Shown here: piece after piece, positions 7,945 to 18,460 of the stretch
How positions within the stretch are numbered: the stretch's first letter is position 1
Layout of the letters: every line of letters starts with the position of its first letter
Assembly: GCA_027486845.1 (NCBI GenBank)
Contig: JAIXOL010000008.1
Span: 1-64,000, forward strand
DNA length: 64,000 nt
Direction of reading: 5' to 3'
Origin: Cytophagaceae bacterium
Lineage (GTDB): Bacteria > Bacteroidota > Bacteroidia > Cytophagales > Spirosomataceae
Notes under the pieces: model-generated
The model's input: only the letters and a program-made list of their open reading frames with translations
The model's database searches: none
What the model was told of the DNA's origin: nothing
Translations under genes and position numbers: made by a program

Positions 7945-9159
7945 ATGAAAAATCTTTACACCCTCCTTTTTTGCCTACCTTTTTTATGTTTTGCTCAAAA
8001 TAAAGAAGAAAAACGGTTGCTTAAAAAAGCCGATAAAATTCATGCGAAAGCCTATACTGTCGATACGCACGCCGATGCTCCTATTAATATGATGGATATT
8101 GAAGGCTTTAACGTGGGAACAAAACATAACTATGCCGAAGATGGCACTCAAATAGATTTCCCTCGCATGAAAGAAGGTGGCATGGATGCCATGTTTTTTG
8201 CGGTGTATTTAGGGCAAGGAAAACGCACACCAGAAGCTAATCTTGAGGCCAAGGATAAAGCATTGAAGATTTTTTCAAAAATTCATGAAGCAGTAAAAAA
8301 TAATGCTGATAAAGTAAGTTTGGTAACGACAGCCAAAGAGGGTTACGCCGCCCACAAACAAGGAAAATTAGGTGTATTTATAGGAATGGAAAACGGTTGG
8401 CCAGTTGGTAATGATTTATCGAATCTGAAATTATTCTATGATTTAGGCTTACGCTACATCACGCTTGCTCACTCTTTTAATAATGATTTAAGCGATTCGT
8501 CGGGCGACCCACAAGGAGCAGAACACGGCGGAATAAGCAAACTCGGAGAAGCATGTATTGCAAAAATGAATCGCTTAGGAATTGTGGTTGATGTATCGCA
8601 CCTTTCAGACTCAGCATTCTATGATGTGATGCGTTTGAGCAAAGTGCCAGTTTTTGCCTCACATTCCTCGTGCCGTGCATTATGCGATGTAAAAAGAAAC
8701 ATGACTGATGACATGATAAAAACTTTAGCTTCAAAAGGTGGTGTTATTCAAATTAATTTCGTGGCAGATTTCTTGAAAAAACCTTCGGCAGAAGTAGCGG
8801 TTTCGATAAAAACTATCAGAATGCAAGTACAGAAAGCCGATGCTACTCCTGAAGATAAGAAAAAACTCAATACCGAACTCAGACAAATTAAGTATAAATA
8901 CCCAAGCGATGTGCCAACCGTAAAAGACGTAGTGAACCACATTGACCATGTAGTAAAACTTGTAGGTATCAACCACGTAGGAATAGGCATGGACATGGAC
9001 GGCGGTAGCGATGTAATTGGTGTTGAAGACGTAAGTAAAATAAAAAATGTAACGATTGAATTGCTCAGACGTGGTTACTCTGCAAAAGATATTAAAAAGA
9101 TTTGGGGTGGCAATACGATGCGTGTTTTGGCTGATGCCGAAAAATTCTCAAAAAAATAA
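7945..9159 (+). CDS. Membrane-dipeptidase-like zinc peptidase (family M19)
   Basis: This 404-residue secreted zinc dipeptidase of the renal dipeptidase (M19) family hydrolyses dipeptides, often including D-residues. A signal peptide (about 1-17, ending CFAQ) opens the protein. Metal ligands are visible as H42 and D44 (VDTHADAP), the Glu of IGMENGWP, and the His residues of VVDVSHLSD and FASHSSCRA; GIGMDMDGG is near the C-terminus. The frame is open upstream to 7738, but that extension overlaps the GT2 gene and repeat DNA, and the ATG at 7945 is followed by a clean signal peptide, so I chose it. Likely roles are peptide or peptidoglycan turnover. Confidence 0.9.
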   Translation: MKNLYTLLFCLPFLCFAQNKEEKRLLKKADKIHAKAYTVDTHADAPINMMDIEGFNVGTKHNYAEDGTQIDFPRMKEGGMDAMFFAVYLGQGKRTPEANLEAKDKALKIFSKIHEAVKNNADKVSLVTTAKEGYAAHKQGKLGVFIGMENGWPVGNDLSNLKLFYDLGLRYITLAHSFNNDLSDSSGDPQGAEHGGISKLGEACIAKMNRLGIVVDVSHLSDSAFYDVMRLSKVPVFASHSSCRALCDVKRNMTDDMIKTLASKGGVIQINFVADFLKKPSAEVAVSIKTIRMQVQKADATPEDKKKLNTELRQIKYKYPSDVPTVKDVVNHIDHVVKLVGINHVGIGMDMDGGSDVIGVEDVSKIKNVTIELLRRGYSAKDIKKIWGGNTMRVLADAEKFSKK

Positions 9160-9673
9160 TTCTATAACTTCTCAAAATCACCTCATTTCCATACAACTTT
9201 TCTTACAATGCTTTTATTGCACTATTTCTACAAAATATAACATTGATTTTATCTTTATTAACAAAAACGTATCTATATTATCAATAGAATCTTAAAATAT
9301 TGTATATTTGCACCTATATAAATATTTGTATATTTTATGTAATGAATTCTTTTTTTAAAGAAACATAAAATTACAAATAGAAATATTTTGTAGTTTTCTA
9401 TAAAATATTTAATATTGCATCACATTGATACAATACATAAAGATGATTATTTTGATGATACCTATTAAATCGAAAAATCAACAATACCTTCAATTGGAAA
9501 AACATTAAAATATTAAGAAACATTTGGAACAATACAAGACACTTGTTTTATTTGCACAAAATACACTTAATTAGGCATCAATAAGATAATAAACCTTACT
9601 TTAACAAGTAATTATTATATATAAGGAAAATCTTAATCAATTTTTTTTCTAATTTTTTAACTTAATCAAAACT
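9160..9673. other. 514-bp non-coding region upstream of susC
   Basis: It is strongly AT-rich with no credible reading frame. It holds two promoter-like sites on the plus strand: TATATTTG at 9303-9310, an exact -7 match without a -33 partner, and the better-spaced site at 9523-9554. No tRNA or riboswitch-like fold was recognised. Confidence 0.6.
9523..9554 (+). promoter_or_regulatory. Probable susCD promoter
   Basis: TTTG at 9523-9526, a 20-bp spacer and TTTATTTG at 9547-9554 fit the Bacteroidota -33/-7 pattern with one mismatch in the -7 box. Transcription would start near 9561, leaving a leader of about 110 nt before susC. Confidence 0.5.
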
Positions 9674-12600
9674 ATGAAACAAAACTACTTTGTTCCCATC
9701 AAGGGGGCTCTGTTTTGCGGGTTGTTATGGCTCATGTCCATAACTGCTTTTGCACAAAAATCCGTAAGTGGTAAAGTAAGTGACGCAAAAGGAGATGGCG
9801 TTCCAGGTGCAAGTATCACAGTAAAAGGTACTACAACTGGTACAATCAGTGATGCAAATGGTGGCTTCAAAATTAATGTTCCAAATGCAGGTGGCTCTTT
9901 AGTATTTAGCTCTATTGGCTACAAAACTCAAGAAGTGAAATTAGCGGGACAAAGCACAATCAACGTATCAATGGAAGATGATGCTGCAAGTCTTGACGAG
10001 GTTGTTGTAACGGGTTACTCAATTGACAAAAGACGTGAGTCAACTGGTGCGATTTCAACTGTAAAATCAAAAGATTTAACAGCTGTTCCATCGGGTAACG
10101 TTGAGCAACAATTACAAGGTAGAGTTGCAGGTTTGACAGTTGTAACTAATGGTCAGCCAGGTACTGCCAGCCAAATCCGTGTACGTGGATTCGGTGCATT
10201 TGGTGGTAACGAGCCTCTTTACGTTGTAGATGGAATGCCCGTAGGTTCTACTAACTTCCTAAGCCCTGACGACATCGAGTCAACAACTGTATTGAAAGAT
10301 GCTTCTGCGGCTTCTATCTATGGTGCTCGTGCTGCCAATGGTGTAATCGTTTATACTACTAAAAAAGGAACAAAAGGTGCTAAAAAACTTAATGTTACTT
10401 ATGATGGCATGTACGGTGTTACTGACCCAGGTAACGGCCAAGCAATGATGAACCCAACTGATTTTGCTACTTGGACTTGGAATGCTAAAAGAAACTCAGG
10501 TGAGGCTTTTGGACACCCACAATTTGGTTCAGGTTCAACTCCAGTTATTCCTGACTATTTGAGTGTTGGTGGCAATCCAGGTGTTGTCGGAACTGTTGAT
10601 TTAGCTGCACAAAAGTTGAAATATAACGTTGACCCAGCAGCTGGTGCTATTTACCAAGTTATAAAAGCTAACAAAGCTGGTACTGACTGGTACGGTGCAA
10701 TCACTCGTCAAGCCCCAATCCAAAGACACTCTCTTGGATTTAGTGGTGGTGGTGAAAACAGCCGTTTCTATGTTGGATTCTCTGCTCAAGACCAAAAAGG
10801 TATCTTGATTAGCAACCAATTAAAGCGTTATGCCTTCCGTATCAATTCAGAATTCAATGTTTTGAAAAACTTACGTATCGGTGAAAACATCCAATTAACT
10901 TATATACAAGTATTAGGACAAACTGGGGGTGCTGGCGGTAATGGTATTGCGGCTGACGAAAACGACATCTTGCAAGCATTCCGTATGCCATCAATCATTC
11001 CTGTCTATGATGAGTTTGGTGGATATGCTGGTACAGCTGCAAAAGGATTTAACAACCCACGTAGCCCAGTAGCTAACCAACAAGGTTTATTAAATAACCG
11101 TAACTTTAATGCTTTAGCAAATGGTAACGTTTACGCAGAATTAGATGTAATCCCAGGATTAACGTTACGTACTTCGGTTGCTGGTAACTATGGCAACTCA
11201 TATTTCTGGAACTACGGCCGTTGGCAGTATGAAAACTCTGAAAATAACTCTGCATTCTCTTACGGAGAAGGTGGTGGTTATTCATTCGGATGGACTTTCA
11301 CAAATACCGCAAGCTACAAAAAAGCATTTGGTAAGCACAATATCGAAGTGTTAGCAGGTCAAGAAGCTTTGAATACTGGTGCTGGACGTAACTTAAATGC
11401 AAATGGTTTAAATCCATTTTCACAAGATATTAACTATGTAACAATTACTACTTTGGGAAATAGAAACCCACCTTCAAGTAACTTGTTTAAAGGTGTAAAC
11501 TTTAACTCATATTTCGGTAGAGCAATTTATACATTAAACGATAAATATATCTTAACTGGTGTTATTCGTCGTGACGGTTCTTCAAGATTTGGTGAAAATT
11601 CTCGCTATGGTGTATTCCCTGCGGTATCGGCTGCATGGCGTGTATCTTCAGAATCTTTCATGAAAAACCTTCCTTGGGTTCAAGACTTGAAAGTTCGTGG
11701 TGGTTATGGTACAATGGGTAACTCAAACAACGTTGACCCTAACAATCAATACAGTTTATATGCTGCTAGAGTTGATAATTCAGGCTATGACATCAATGGT
11801 TCTAATTCAAGCATCGTTGATGGATACTACCGTACTCGTATTGGTAACCCAAATGCTAAGTGGGAAACATCAGTTACTAAAAACATCGGTATTGATGGTT
11901 CATTCTTGAAAGGTAAATTAGACGTTATCGTTGACTTCTGGCAAAAAGATACTAAAGACTTATTGTATCAATTACCAATTACGGCAACAGCTGGTTTTGG
12001 TGCTGCTGCTCCTTCGGTAAACATTGGTAAAATGGTAAATAAAGGTATTGACATCCAAGTTATCAATCGTGGCAAAATCACTACTGATTTAGGATACGAA
12101 GTAAACGTAACGGGTAGTTTCTTGAAAAACGAAATTACTTCAATTGCTGAAGGTCAAACATACTTAACTAACGTTAATCCTGGTTTCCGTGGTATCAACC
12201 CTATTCGTAACCAATTGGGTTATGGCTTGTCATCATTCTATGGCTTCAAAGTATTAGGTTTGTTCCAATCTAAAGCTGAAGTTGATGCAGCTCCTGCTCA
12301 AGATGGTAAAGGTGTTGGCCGTTTCCGTTATGCTGACCTTAACAGCGATGGTAAAATTGATGCAAATGACCGTACTTATTTAGGAAGTCCAATCCCTAAA
12401 TTTACAGGTGGTGTAAACTTTACATTGACTTACAAAGGATTTGACTTATCAGCTTATGTTTATACTTCAATTGGTAACAAAATCTTTAACGTATCGAAAT
12501 GGTTCACAGATTTCTATCCTTCATTCTCAGGTGCAGCTATCTCTGAGCGTGTGAAAGAATCTTGGACTCCACAAAATACAGGTGCAACTATTCCAATTTT

Positions 12601-12898
12601 TGAAACAGCTTCAAACTTTAGTACAAATACTCAAGCCAGCTCTTTCTATGTTGAAAATGGTTCGTATTTAAGACTTCAAAATGTTTCATTAGGGTATAAC
12701 TTGCCTAAAAGCGTACTCGACAAATTGAAATTGAGCAGAGTTCACTTATTTGCTTCAACAAACAACTTGTTTACAATCACTAAATATGAAGGTTTAGACC
12801 CTCAAGTTGGTGGTAATGCTGATACAAACTTCGGTATCGACGTAGGTAACTACCCTTTAACTAAAAGTTTTACAGTTGGTCTTAATTTAGGATTCTAA
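9674..12898 (+). CDS. SusC/RagA-family TonB-linked outer membrane transporter
   Basis: This 1074-residue outer membrane transporter imports oligosaccharides or similar ligands using TonB energy. In order: signal peptide about 1-28 (ending TAFAQ), carboxypeptidase-regulatory-like beta-sandwich about 30-100, TonB box and plug starting at LDEVVVTGYS (about 106) with RVRGFG and LYVVDGMPV, then the 22-strand barrel to the C-terminal phenylalanine (VGLNLGF). Length is normal for SusC. Codon use is richer in GGT, AAC and CGT than its neighbours, as expected of a highly expressed gene. The SusD partner follows after 89 bp, with a hairpin between them. The ligand cannot be read from sequence. Confidence 0.96.
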   Translation: MKQNYFVPIKGALFCGLLWLMSITAFAQKSVSGKVSDAKGDGVPGASITVKGTTTGTISDANGGFKINVPNAGGSLVFSSIGYKTQEVKLAGQSTINVSMEDDAASLDEVVVTGYSIDKRRESTGAISTVKSKDLTAVPSGNVEQQLQGRVAGLTVVTNGQPGTASQIRVRGFGAFGGNEPLYVVDGMPVGSTNFLSPDDIESTTVLKDASAASIYGARAANGVIVYTTKKGTKGAKKLNVTYDGMYGVTDPGNGQAMMNPTDFATWTWNAKRNSGEAFGHPQFGSGSTPVIPDYLSVGGNPGVVGTVDLAAQKLKYNVDPAAGAIYQVIKANKAGTDWYGAITRQAPIQRHSLGFSGGGENSRFYVGFSAQDQKGILISNQLKRYAFRINSEFNVLKNLRIGENIQLTYIQVLGQTGGAGGNGIAADENDILQAFRMPSIIPVYDEFGGYAGTAAKGFNNPRSPVANQQGLLNNRNFNALANGNVYAELDVIPGLTLRTSVAGNYGNSYFWNYGRWQYENSENNSAFSYGEGGGYSFGWTFTNTASYKKAFGKHNIEVLAGQEALNTGAGRNLNANGLNPFSQDINYVTITTLGNRNPPSSNLFKGVNFNSYFGRAIYTLNDKYILTGVIRRDGSSRFGENSRYGVFPAVSAAWRVSSESFMKNLPWVQDLKVRGGYGTMGNSNNVDPNNQYSLYAARVDNSGYDINGSNSSIVDGYYRTRIGNPNAKWETSVTKNIGIDGSFLKGKLDVIVDFWQKDTKDLLYQLPITATAGFGAAAPSVNIGKMVNKGIDIQVINRGKITTDLGYEVNVTGSFLKNEITSIAEGQTYLTNVNPGFRGINPIRNQLGYGLSSFYGFKVLGLFQSKAEVDAAPAQDGKGVGRFRYADLNSDGKIDANDRTYLGSPIPKFTGGVNFTLTYKGFDLSAYVYTSIGNKIFNVSKWFTDFYPSFSGAAISERVKESWTPQNTGATIPIFETASNFSTNTQASSFYVENGSYLRLQNVSLGYNLPKSVLDKLKLSRVHLFASTNNLFTITKYEGLDPQVGGNADTNFGIDVGNYPLTKSFTVGLNLGF

Positions 12899-12906
12899 TT
12901 GAAAAC

Positions 12907-12946
12907 ATTTGGCAGTTAGTTTGGTTTATTTAATTGGCTGCCAAAT
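12907..12946 (+). promoter_or_regulatory. Intercistronic hairpin between susC and susD
   Basis: A perfect 9-bp stem (ATTTGGCAG at 12907-12915 with CTGCCAAAT at 12938-12946) has no following T run. It is more likely an mRNA stabilising or processing element than a terminator. Confidence 0.45.
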
Positions 12947-12987
12947 AATAAAAAGTTAAACATTTAACTCAAAAATTCATTATTAAA

Positions 12988-14721
12988 ATGAGAAAATATA
13001 TTTTCAGTAAATTAACATTAGCAGTATCCTTGCTTACTTTAATAGGATACTCATGTAAGGAAGATTTCCTTACAGTACTTCCAACTGGTGCGATTGCAAA
13101 GAGCCAGTTGACTACTAAAAAAGGTTTGGAAGGTGCTTTGATTTCGGCTTACGGACAAATGAGTGGTTATGGTACACGTATGGTTCACCCTAACAACTGG
13201 GTATGGGGAAGTATTCGTGGTGGTGATGCAAACAAAGGAACTGACCCAGGTGACTTTTCTGACATCAACCCAATTCAACGTTTTGAGTACCTTTCTACAC
13301 AAGGTGTAATGAACGATAACTATCGTGGATTATACGAAGGTGTAGCACGTGCTAACAACGTTTTAGGTTTATTGAAAGATGCACAAGCTGATGTAACTGC
13401 AGATGACAAAAAACGTTTGGAAGCAGAGGCTAAATTCTTGAGAGGTCACTTCTATTTCTCTTTGAAAAGAAACTACAATAACACTCCTTATGTAGATGAG
13501 ACTGTTGACGTAGGATCTGGTATCGAGAAAGTCAAAAACGACGCTGATTTATGGCCAAAAATCGAAGCTGATTTCAAAACTGCTTATGACAATTTGCCTG
13601 CAACTCAAGGCCAAGCAGGTCGTGCTAACAAATGGGCGGCAGCATCTTATTTAGCAAAGGTATACATGGCACAAAGGAAATATGCTGAAGCAAAAACTCT
13701 TTTGGACGCTGTTATTGCAAATGGTGTAACTACTAATGGCAAAAAATATGCTTTAGTACCAAGTTTCCCAGATTTGTATAAAGCCTCTAACGATAATAAT
13801 TCAGAATCAATCTTTGCGGTTCAAGCTGCTGCTAATACTGGTAGTGTAAATAACGCTAACTCTGATGGTGACTTAAACTGGCCTTATAACACTGGCCCTA
13901 ATGGTCCTGGTAACTGTTGTGGATTCTTCCAACCAAGCTTTGAGTTGGGTAATTCTTACCGTACTAGAAATGGTTTACCATTATTAGATGGTTCGTACAA
14001 CACTCCTGCAAATGCAGTAAAAACTGACATGGGTGTTCAATCAAGTGCAGCGTTTACGCCAGATGCAGGTGAACTTGACCCTCGTATTGACCACACAATT
14101 GGTCGTCGTGGTATCATGTTCTTAGACTGGCAAAAACACCCAGGATTTGACTGGATTCGTAACCAACCAAATGGTGGACCATACTCTCCAAAGAAATACT
14201 CTTACTACAAATCTGAGAAAGGTTCATTACAAGATAATAGTTCGTGGACTCCTGGTTATACTGCATTAAACGTAACAATCATCCGTTTTGCTGACGTATT
14301 GTTGATGGCGGCTGAGTGTGAAGTTGAAATAGGTAGCTTAGAAAAAGCACGTGATTATGTAAACTTAATTCGTAATCGTGCTGCAAACCCAGCTTCATTT
14401 GTTACTCAAGATGGTGGACTAGCTGCTAAATATGTAATTAAGCCATATGCTGCTGCTTGGACTGACAAAGCAGTTGCTCGTACAGCCGTTCGTTTCGAGC
14501 GTAAGTTGGAATTAGCAATGGAAGGACACCGTTTCTTCGACTTAGTTCGTTGGGGAGATGATGTTACAGCTATCAATGCTTACTTGAAATATGAAGGTCA
14601 ATTCTTACCTAATACATTAGGTGGTGCAACATACCAAGCGAAACATGCTATCTTGCCAATTCCACAAGCTCAGATTGACTTGACTGGAGCTGACATCTTA
14701 AAGCAAAATCCTGGATATTAA
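12988..14721 (+). CDS. SusD/RagB-family nutrient-binding outer membrane lipoprotein
   Basis: This 577-residue surface lipoprotein caps the SusC barrel and binds the incoming glycan. The lipoprotein signal ends at C23 (LIGYSC). The N-terminal SusD-like TPR region contains YRGLYEGVARANNVL and LRGHFYFSLKRNYNN; the C-terminal RagB/SusD domain contains IRFADVLLMAAECEVEIG and FERKLELAMEGHRFFDLVRW. Length is normal. It is co-transcribed with the SusC gene and ends before a strong terminator. Confidence 0.96.
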   Translation: MRKYIFSKLTLAVSLLTLIGYSCKEDFLTVLPTGAIAKSQLTTKKGLEGALISAYGQMSGYGTRMVHPNNWVWGSIRGGDANKGTDPGDFSDINPIQRFEYLSTQGVMNDNYRGLYEGVARANNVLGLLKDAQADVTADDKKRLEAEAKFLRGHFYFSLKRNYNNTPYVDETVDVGSGIEKVKNDADLWPKIEADFKTAYDNLPATQGQAGRANKWAAASYLAKVYMAQRKYAEAKTLLDAVIANGVTTNGKKYALVPSFPDLYKASNDNNSESIFAVQAAANTGSVNNANSDGDLNWPYNTGPNGPGNCCGFFQPSFELGNSYRTRNGLPLLDGSYNTPANAVKTDMGVQSSAAFTPDAGELDPRIDHTIGRRGIMFLDWQKHPGFDWIRNQPNGGPYSPKKYSYYKSEKGSLQDNSSWTPGYTALNVTIIRFADVLLMAAECEVEIGSLEKARDYVNLIRNRAANPASFVTQDGGLAAKYVIKPYAAAWTDKAVARTAVRFERKLELAMEGHRFFDLVRWGDDVTAINAYLKYEGQFLPNTLGGATYQAKHAILPIPQAQIDLTGADILKQNPGY

Positions 14722-14804
14722 TATTTAATGTTGAATGGTTGATAATGTACGTTTAATTTTTCTTCATTATTGAAATTCAAAATCATATTTTTATCACAAA
14801 CATT

Positions 14805-14848
14805 AAAAACGTCATGTAGAATCTATTTCTACATGACGTTTTTAGTTT
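14805..14848 (+). terminator. Strong terminator after susD
   Basis: A perfect 16-bp stem (14805-14820 with 14828-14843) with a 7-nt loop ends in TTTTT. Confidence 0.88.
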
Positions 14849-14855
14849 ATCTTTG
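14848..14855 (+). promoter_or_regulatory. -7 box for the ASPIC/UnbV gene
   Basis: TATCTTTG is an exact TAnnTTTG match 25 bp before the start codon at 14881, directly after the susD terminator. This suggests the next gene has its own promoter. Confidence 0.45.
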
Positions 14856-14880
14856 TTTCAGTAAGTTTTAATATATTCCA

Positions 14881-17800
14881 ATGCAAAAAATTTCTGTCTA
14901 TATCTTCTTTTTACTCAGTCTATCTATTTATTCGTGTAAAGAAAAAGCATTATTTTCTGAACTCAAATCAGAAGATACTGGTATCCATTTTTCAAATAGA
15001 ATCACAGAAAATGACACGATGAATATCGTTAATTTTGAATATATCTATAATGGTGGAGGTGTTGCATTGGGCGACTTCAATAACGACAACAAAACGGATA
15101 TTTATTTTACTGGTAATCAAGTAAGTAACAAACTTTATATCAATAAAACTGCCGATTCGAGTAGTTCTTTGAAGTTTGTAGATATAACCGACAAAGCCAA
15201 AGTAGGCGGTGAAGGGCGTTGGAGTAGCGGAGTATCGTTGATTGATATTAATAACGATAATTTACTAGATATTTATGTATCAGTAACCGTAAAAAAACGA
15301 GCAGACCAACGAGCAAACCTACTATATGTAAACCAAGGATTTGATAAGGAAGGCACACCGAAATTCAAAGAAATGGCCAAAGAATATGGCATTGCAGACA
15401 CAACTCACACAACAAATGCAGCATTTTTCGATTATGATAATGATGGCGATTTAGACCTCTATTTGGTAGTAAATCAGATGGAAGACAGCCGTTTTCCGAA
15501 TAAATATAACGAAAAGGGAAAGATAATTTTTTCAAAAAAAACCGACAGACTATATAAAAACACGCTTGAAAAAGGAGCTGTGCATTTTGAAGACGTTTCA
15601 AAAGAAGCTGGGATTTTTGACGATGGTTTTGGCTTGGGAATAAATATCACCGACATCAATCGAGATGGTTGGAAAGATATTTACGTAACCAACGATTTCT
15701 TGACTAATGACTTGCTTTATATTAATAATAAAAATGGCACTTTTACTGAGCAAGCAAAGGAATACTTTAAACATACCTCCTACTCGGCAATGGGTAATGA
15801 TGTTTCAGATATAAACAATGATGGATTGATGGATATTATTGCCCTTGATATGATGCCCGCCAACAACTATCGCAAGAAAATGATGACTCCAGCCAATAGT
15901 TATGCCACTTACCAAAACAACGATCGATTTAATTATACATATCAATATGCTCGAAATACCCTGCAGGTAAATCAAGGTAAAAATCCAGTCAGTGGACAAG
16001 CGATTTTTAGTGAAGTTGGCCTACTAGCAGGAGTGGGTCAAACCGACTGGAGTTGGACACCGATGGTAACAGACTTCGATAATGACGGCTATCGTGACAT
16101 TATCATAACCAACGGTTTTCCAAGGGATATTACAGACTTAGATTTTATCGCTTATCGTTCATCGGTGGGCAATTTAGCTGATCCAATGTATCTTTTAGAC
16201 TATATTCCTACAGTTAAACTCAAAAACTTTGCCTTTCATAATAACGGACATCTAGGCTTTGATGATGTGACCGATAAGTGGGGAATAACACAACCAACTT
16301 CATCGAACGGAGCTGCTTATGCCGACCTTGATAACGACGGAGATTTAGACTACATTGTTAATAATATCAACGATTCGGCTTCAGTTTATCAAAACAACTT
16401 GATACAGTTAAAATCGCAAGAAAGTAATTATCTAAGAGTTAAGTTTAAAGGAAACAAAAGCAACGTTGCTGGAATAGGTGCTTGGGTGGAAATCAAATAT
16501 GGCAAATCCGAAAAACAAGTTTATGAGCATTCACCTTATCGTGGCTATCTATCAACCGTTGAGCCAATCGCCCATTTTGGATTAGGAAAAAACAAGCAAG
16601 TTACTCAATTAAAAGTGACTTGGGGCAATGGCCAAACCCAGACTATTGATAATCTAAAAGCCAATCAGGTAATTACGCTTGAAGAAAAAAATGCAACTCT
16701 ACCCCTACCAGAAGTTCAGTTAGCCAAACAAAACCTGCTTTTTGCCGATATTTCTGATAAACTCAATGTAAATTATATTCACGAAGAAGAGGATTATATT
16801 GACTTCAATGTACAGAAACTTATTCCACATAAATTTTCACAATTTGGACCTGCACTTGCGGTCGGAGATGTAAATGGCGATGGTATTGAAGACATTTTTG
16901 TGGGTGGCTCAAACAACCACAAAGGTAAATTTCTGATTCAAGGCAAAGACGGAAAATTTTCGAAACAAGATTTACTTTCGGGTAAAGACGGAAAAGAGAA
17001 AATAACAGAAGATATGGGAACACTCCTTTTCGATGCAGACGGCGATGGTGATTTAGACTTATATATTGTTAGTGGAAGTTCTGAATTTCAAGTAGGTTCA
17101 CCTTCTCTGCAAGACCAATTTTACTTGAATGATGGAAAAGGCCATTTTCAGTTAGCCATTAATGCTTTACCAAAATTCTTAAAAAGTGGCTCGTGCGTAA
17201 AAGCCGCCGATTATGACCACGATGGCGATTTAGACCTCTTTGTGGGTGGGCGAGTTGAGCCTTCAGCCTACCCAAAACCAGTGAGTAGTTATATATTAAG
17301 AAATGAAAGCCCCCTGACCCCCAGAGGGGGAATTAAATTTACTGACGTAACGACTCAAATTGCCCCACAGCTAAAAAATATCGGCATGATTTGCGATGTT
17401 ACTTGGTCTGACTTCGATAATGATGGTTGGCAAGACTTAGTACTTGCAGGTGAGTTCATGCCAATCACATTCCTGAAAAACGAAAAAGGAATCTTCGGAT
17501 TCGCTCAAATTCCAAATAAATCAATCGCCAATAAAATTGGCTGGTGGACGAGTATTACTTCAGGAGATTTCGATAATGATGGCGATATGGATTATATTGC
17601 TGGCAATACAGGCATCAATACACTCTTGCGTGCTTCTGACAAATACCCCGTGAGTCTCTATGCAAAAGACTTCAATAATGATGGTTTTTATGATGCAATT
17701 CCAACAGTTTATTACAAAGACTTAGAAAATAAACTCAAAGAATTTCCGTATAATACTCGAGATGATTTAGCCAAACAATTTATCCAGACCCGTCAGCGTT

Positions 17801-18456
17801 TTCAGAATTATGCCAAATTTTCGCAGGCAACAATCAAAGAAATTTTAAAACCAGAAGAGCTAAAAGATGCATTGATTCTGAAAGCAAATTGGCTAGAAAG
17901 CAGCTATATAGAAAACAAAGGAAAAGGCGTTTTTGAGATAAGAGAACTACCAATTCAAGCACAATTTGCACCAATTTTTGGTATGATTACTCAAGATTTT
18001 GACCAAGATGGCAATTTGGATGTACTACTCACAGGAAATAACTTTGGTGCAGAAGTTTCCGTTGGACGAAATGATGCACTCAACGGTTTACTGCTAAAAG
18101 GCAATGGAAAAGGCAATTTTGCCCCAATTTCTCTCGAAAAGAGTGGCTATTGCGTAACTGGCGATGCCAAAAGTTTAGTAAAAATTATGAATCAACAAGG
18201 GAAATTATTGACCATTACTTCACAAAACAAAAATACTTTAAAGTTTTTTGAATACCATTTTCCTGTAAGAAGCATAGCCTTAAAACCAAACGAAACTACT
18301 GTTTTATTGAAACTCAAAAACGGAAAAATCCGCCGAGAAGAAATCGGATTTGGTTCATCTTTTTTATCACAATCTGCTCATAATCTGATAATTAGCTCAG
18401 ATATTGAAAGTGTTGAAATTATCGACATTAAAGGTGCGAAACGTTTTATTAAATAA
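14881..18456 (+). CDS. ASPIC/UnbV and FG-GAP/VCBS-repeat lipoprotein
   Basis: This large 1191-residue surface lipoprotein has its lipobox at C19 (SIYSC). Many FG-GAP/VCBS repeats follow with calcium-loop-like D-x-D/N-x-D-G motifs (DFNNDNKTD, DYDNDGDLD, DINNDGLMD, DADGDGDLD), and an ASPIC/UnbV domain lies near residues 520-605 (VAGIGAWVEIKYG, HFGLG, VTWGNGQTQTI). Such beta-propeller proteins are common beside SusCD pairs in Cytophagales and are assumed to bind ligands; no enzyme activity is established. Odd feature: residues about 809-818 (ESPLTPRGGI) come from a GC-rich palindrome inserted in frame at 17309-17331. Confidence 0.88.
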   Translation: MQKISVYIFFLLSLSIYSCKEKALFSELKSEDTGIHFSNRITENDTMNIVNFEYIYNGGGVALGDFNNDNKTDIYFTGNQVSNKLYINKTADSSSSLKFVDITDKAKVGGEGRWSSGVSLIDINNDNLLDIYVSVTVKKRADQRANLLYVNQGFDKEGTPKFKEMAKEYGIADTTHTTNAAFFDYDNDGDLDLYLVVNQMEDSRFPNKYNEKGKIIFSKKTDRLYKNTLEKGAVHFEDVSKEAGIFDDGFGLGINITDINRDGWKDIYVTNDFLTNDLLYINNKNGTFTEQAKEYFKHTSYSAMGNDVSDINNDGLMDIIALDMMPANNYRKKMMTPANSYATYQNNDRFNYTYQYARNTLQVNQGKNPVSGQAIFSEVGLLAGVGQTDWSWTPMVTDFDNDGYRDIIITNGFPRDITDLDFIAYRSSVGNLADPMYLLDYIPTVKLKNFAFHNNGHLGFDDVTDKWGITQPTSSNGAAYADLDNDGDLDYIVNNINDSASVYQNNLIQLKSQESNYLRVKFKGNKSNVAGIGAWVEIKYGKSEKQVYEHSPYRGYLSTVEPIAHFGLGKNKQVTQLKVTWGNGQTQTIDNLKANQVITLEEKNATLPLPEVQLAKQNLLFADISDKLNVNYIHEEEDYIDFNVQKLIPHKFSQFGPALAVGDVNGDGIEDIFVGGSNNHKGKFLIQGKDGKFSKQDLLSGKDGKEKITEDMGTLLFDADGDGDLDLYIVSGSSEFQVGSPSLQDQFYLNDGKGHFQLAINALPKFLKSGSCVKAADYDHDGDLDLFVGGRVEPSAYPKPVSSYILRNESPLTPRGGIKFTDVTTQIAPQLKNIGMICDVTWSDFDNDGWQDLVLAGEFMPITFLKNEKGIFGFAQIPNKSIANKIGWWTSITSGDFDNDGDMDYIAGNTGINTLLRASDKYPVSLYAKDFNNDGFYDAIPTVYYKDLENKLKEFPYNTRDDLAKQFIQTRQRFQNYAKFSQATIKEILKPEELKDALILKANWLESSYIENKGKGVFEIRELPIQAQFAPIFGMITQDFDQDGNLDVLLTGNNFGAEVSVGRNDALNGLLLKGNGKGNFAPISLEKSGYCVTGDAKSLVKIMNQQGKLLTITSQNKNTLKFFEYHFPVRSIALKPNETTVLLKLKNGKIRREEIGFGSSFLSQSAHNLIISSDIESVEIIDIKGAKRFIK
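17309..17331. repeat. In-frame GC-rich palindrome inside the ASPIC/UnbV gene
   Basis: CCCCCT at 17310-17315 and AGGGGG at 17325-17330 form the arms. It encodes SPLTPRGG in a linker between repeats and is far more GC-rich than its surroundings. Confidence 0.6.
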
Positions 18457-18460
18457 AATT

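Noticed and set aside
9160-9673. Riboswitch or small gene upstream of susC
   Set aside because: No conserved fold or credible reading frame was recognised; only promoter-like motifs are seen.
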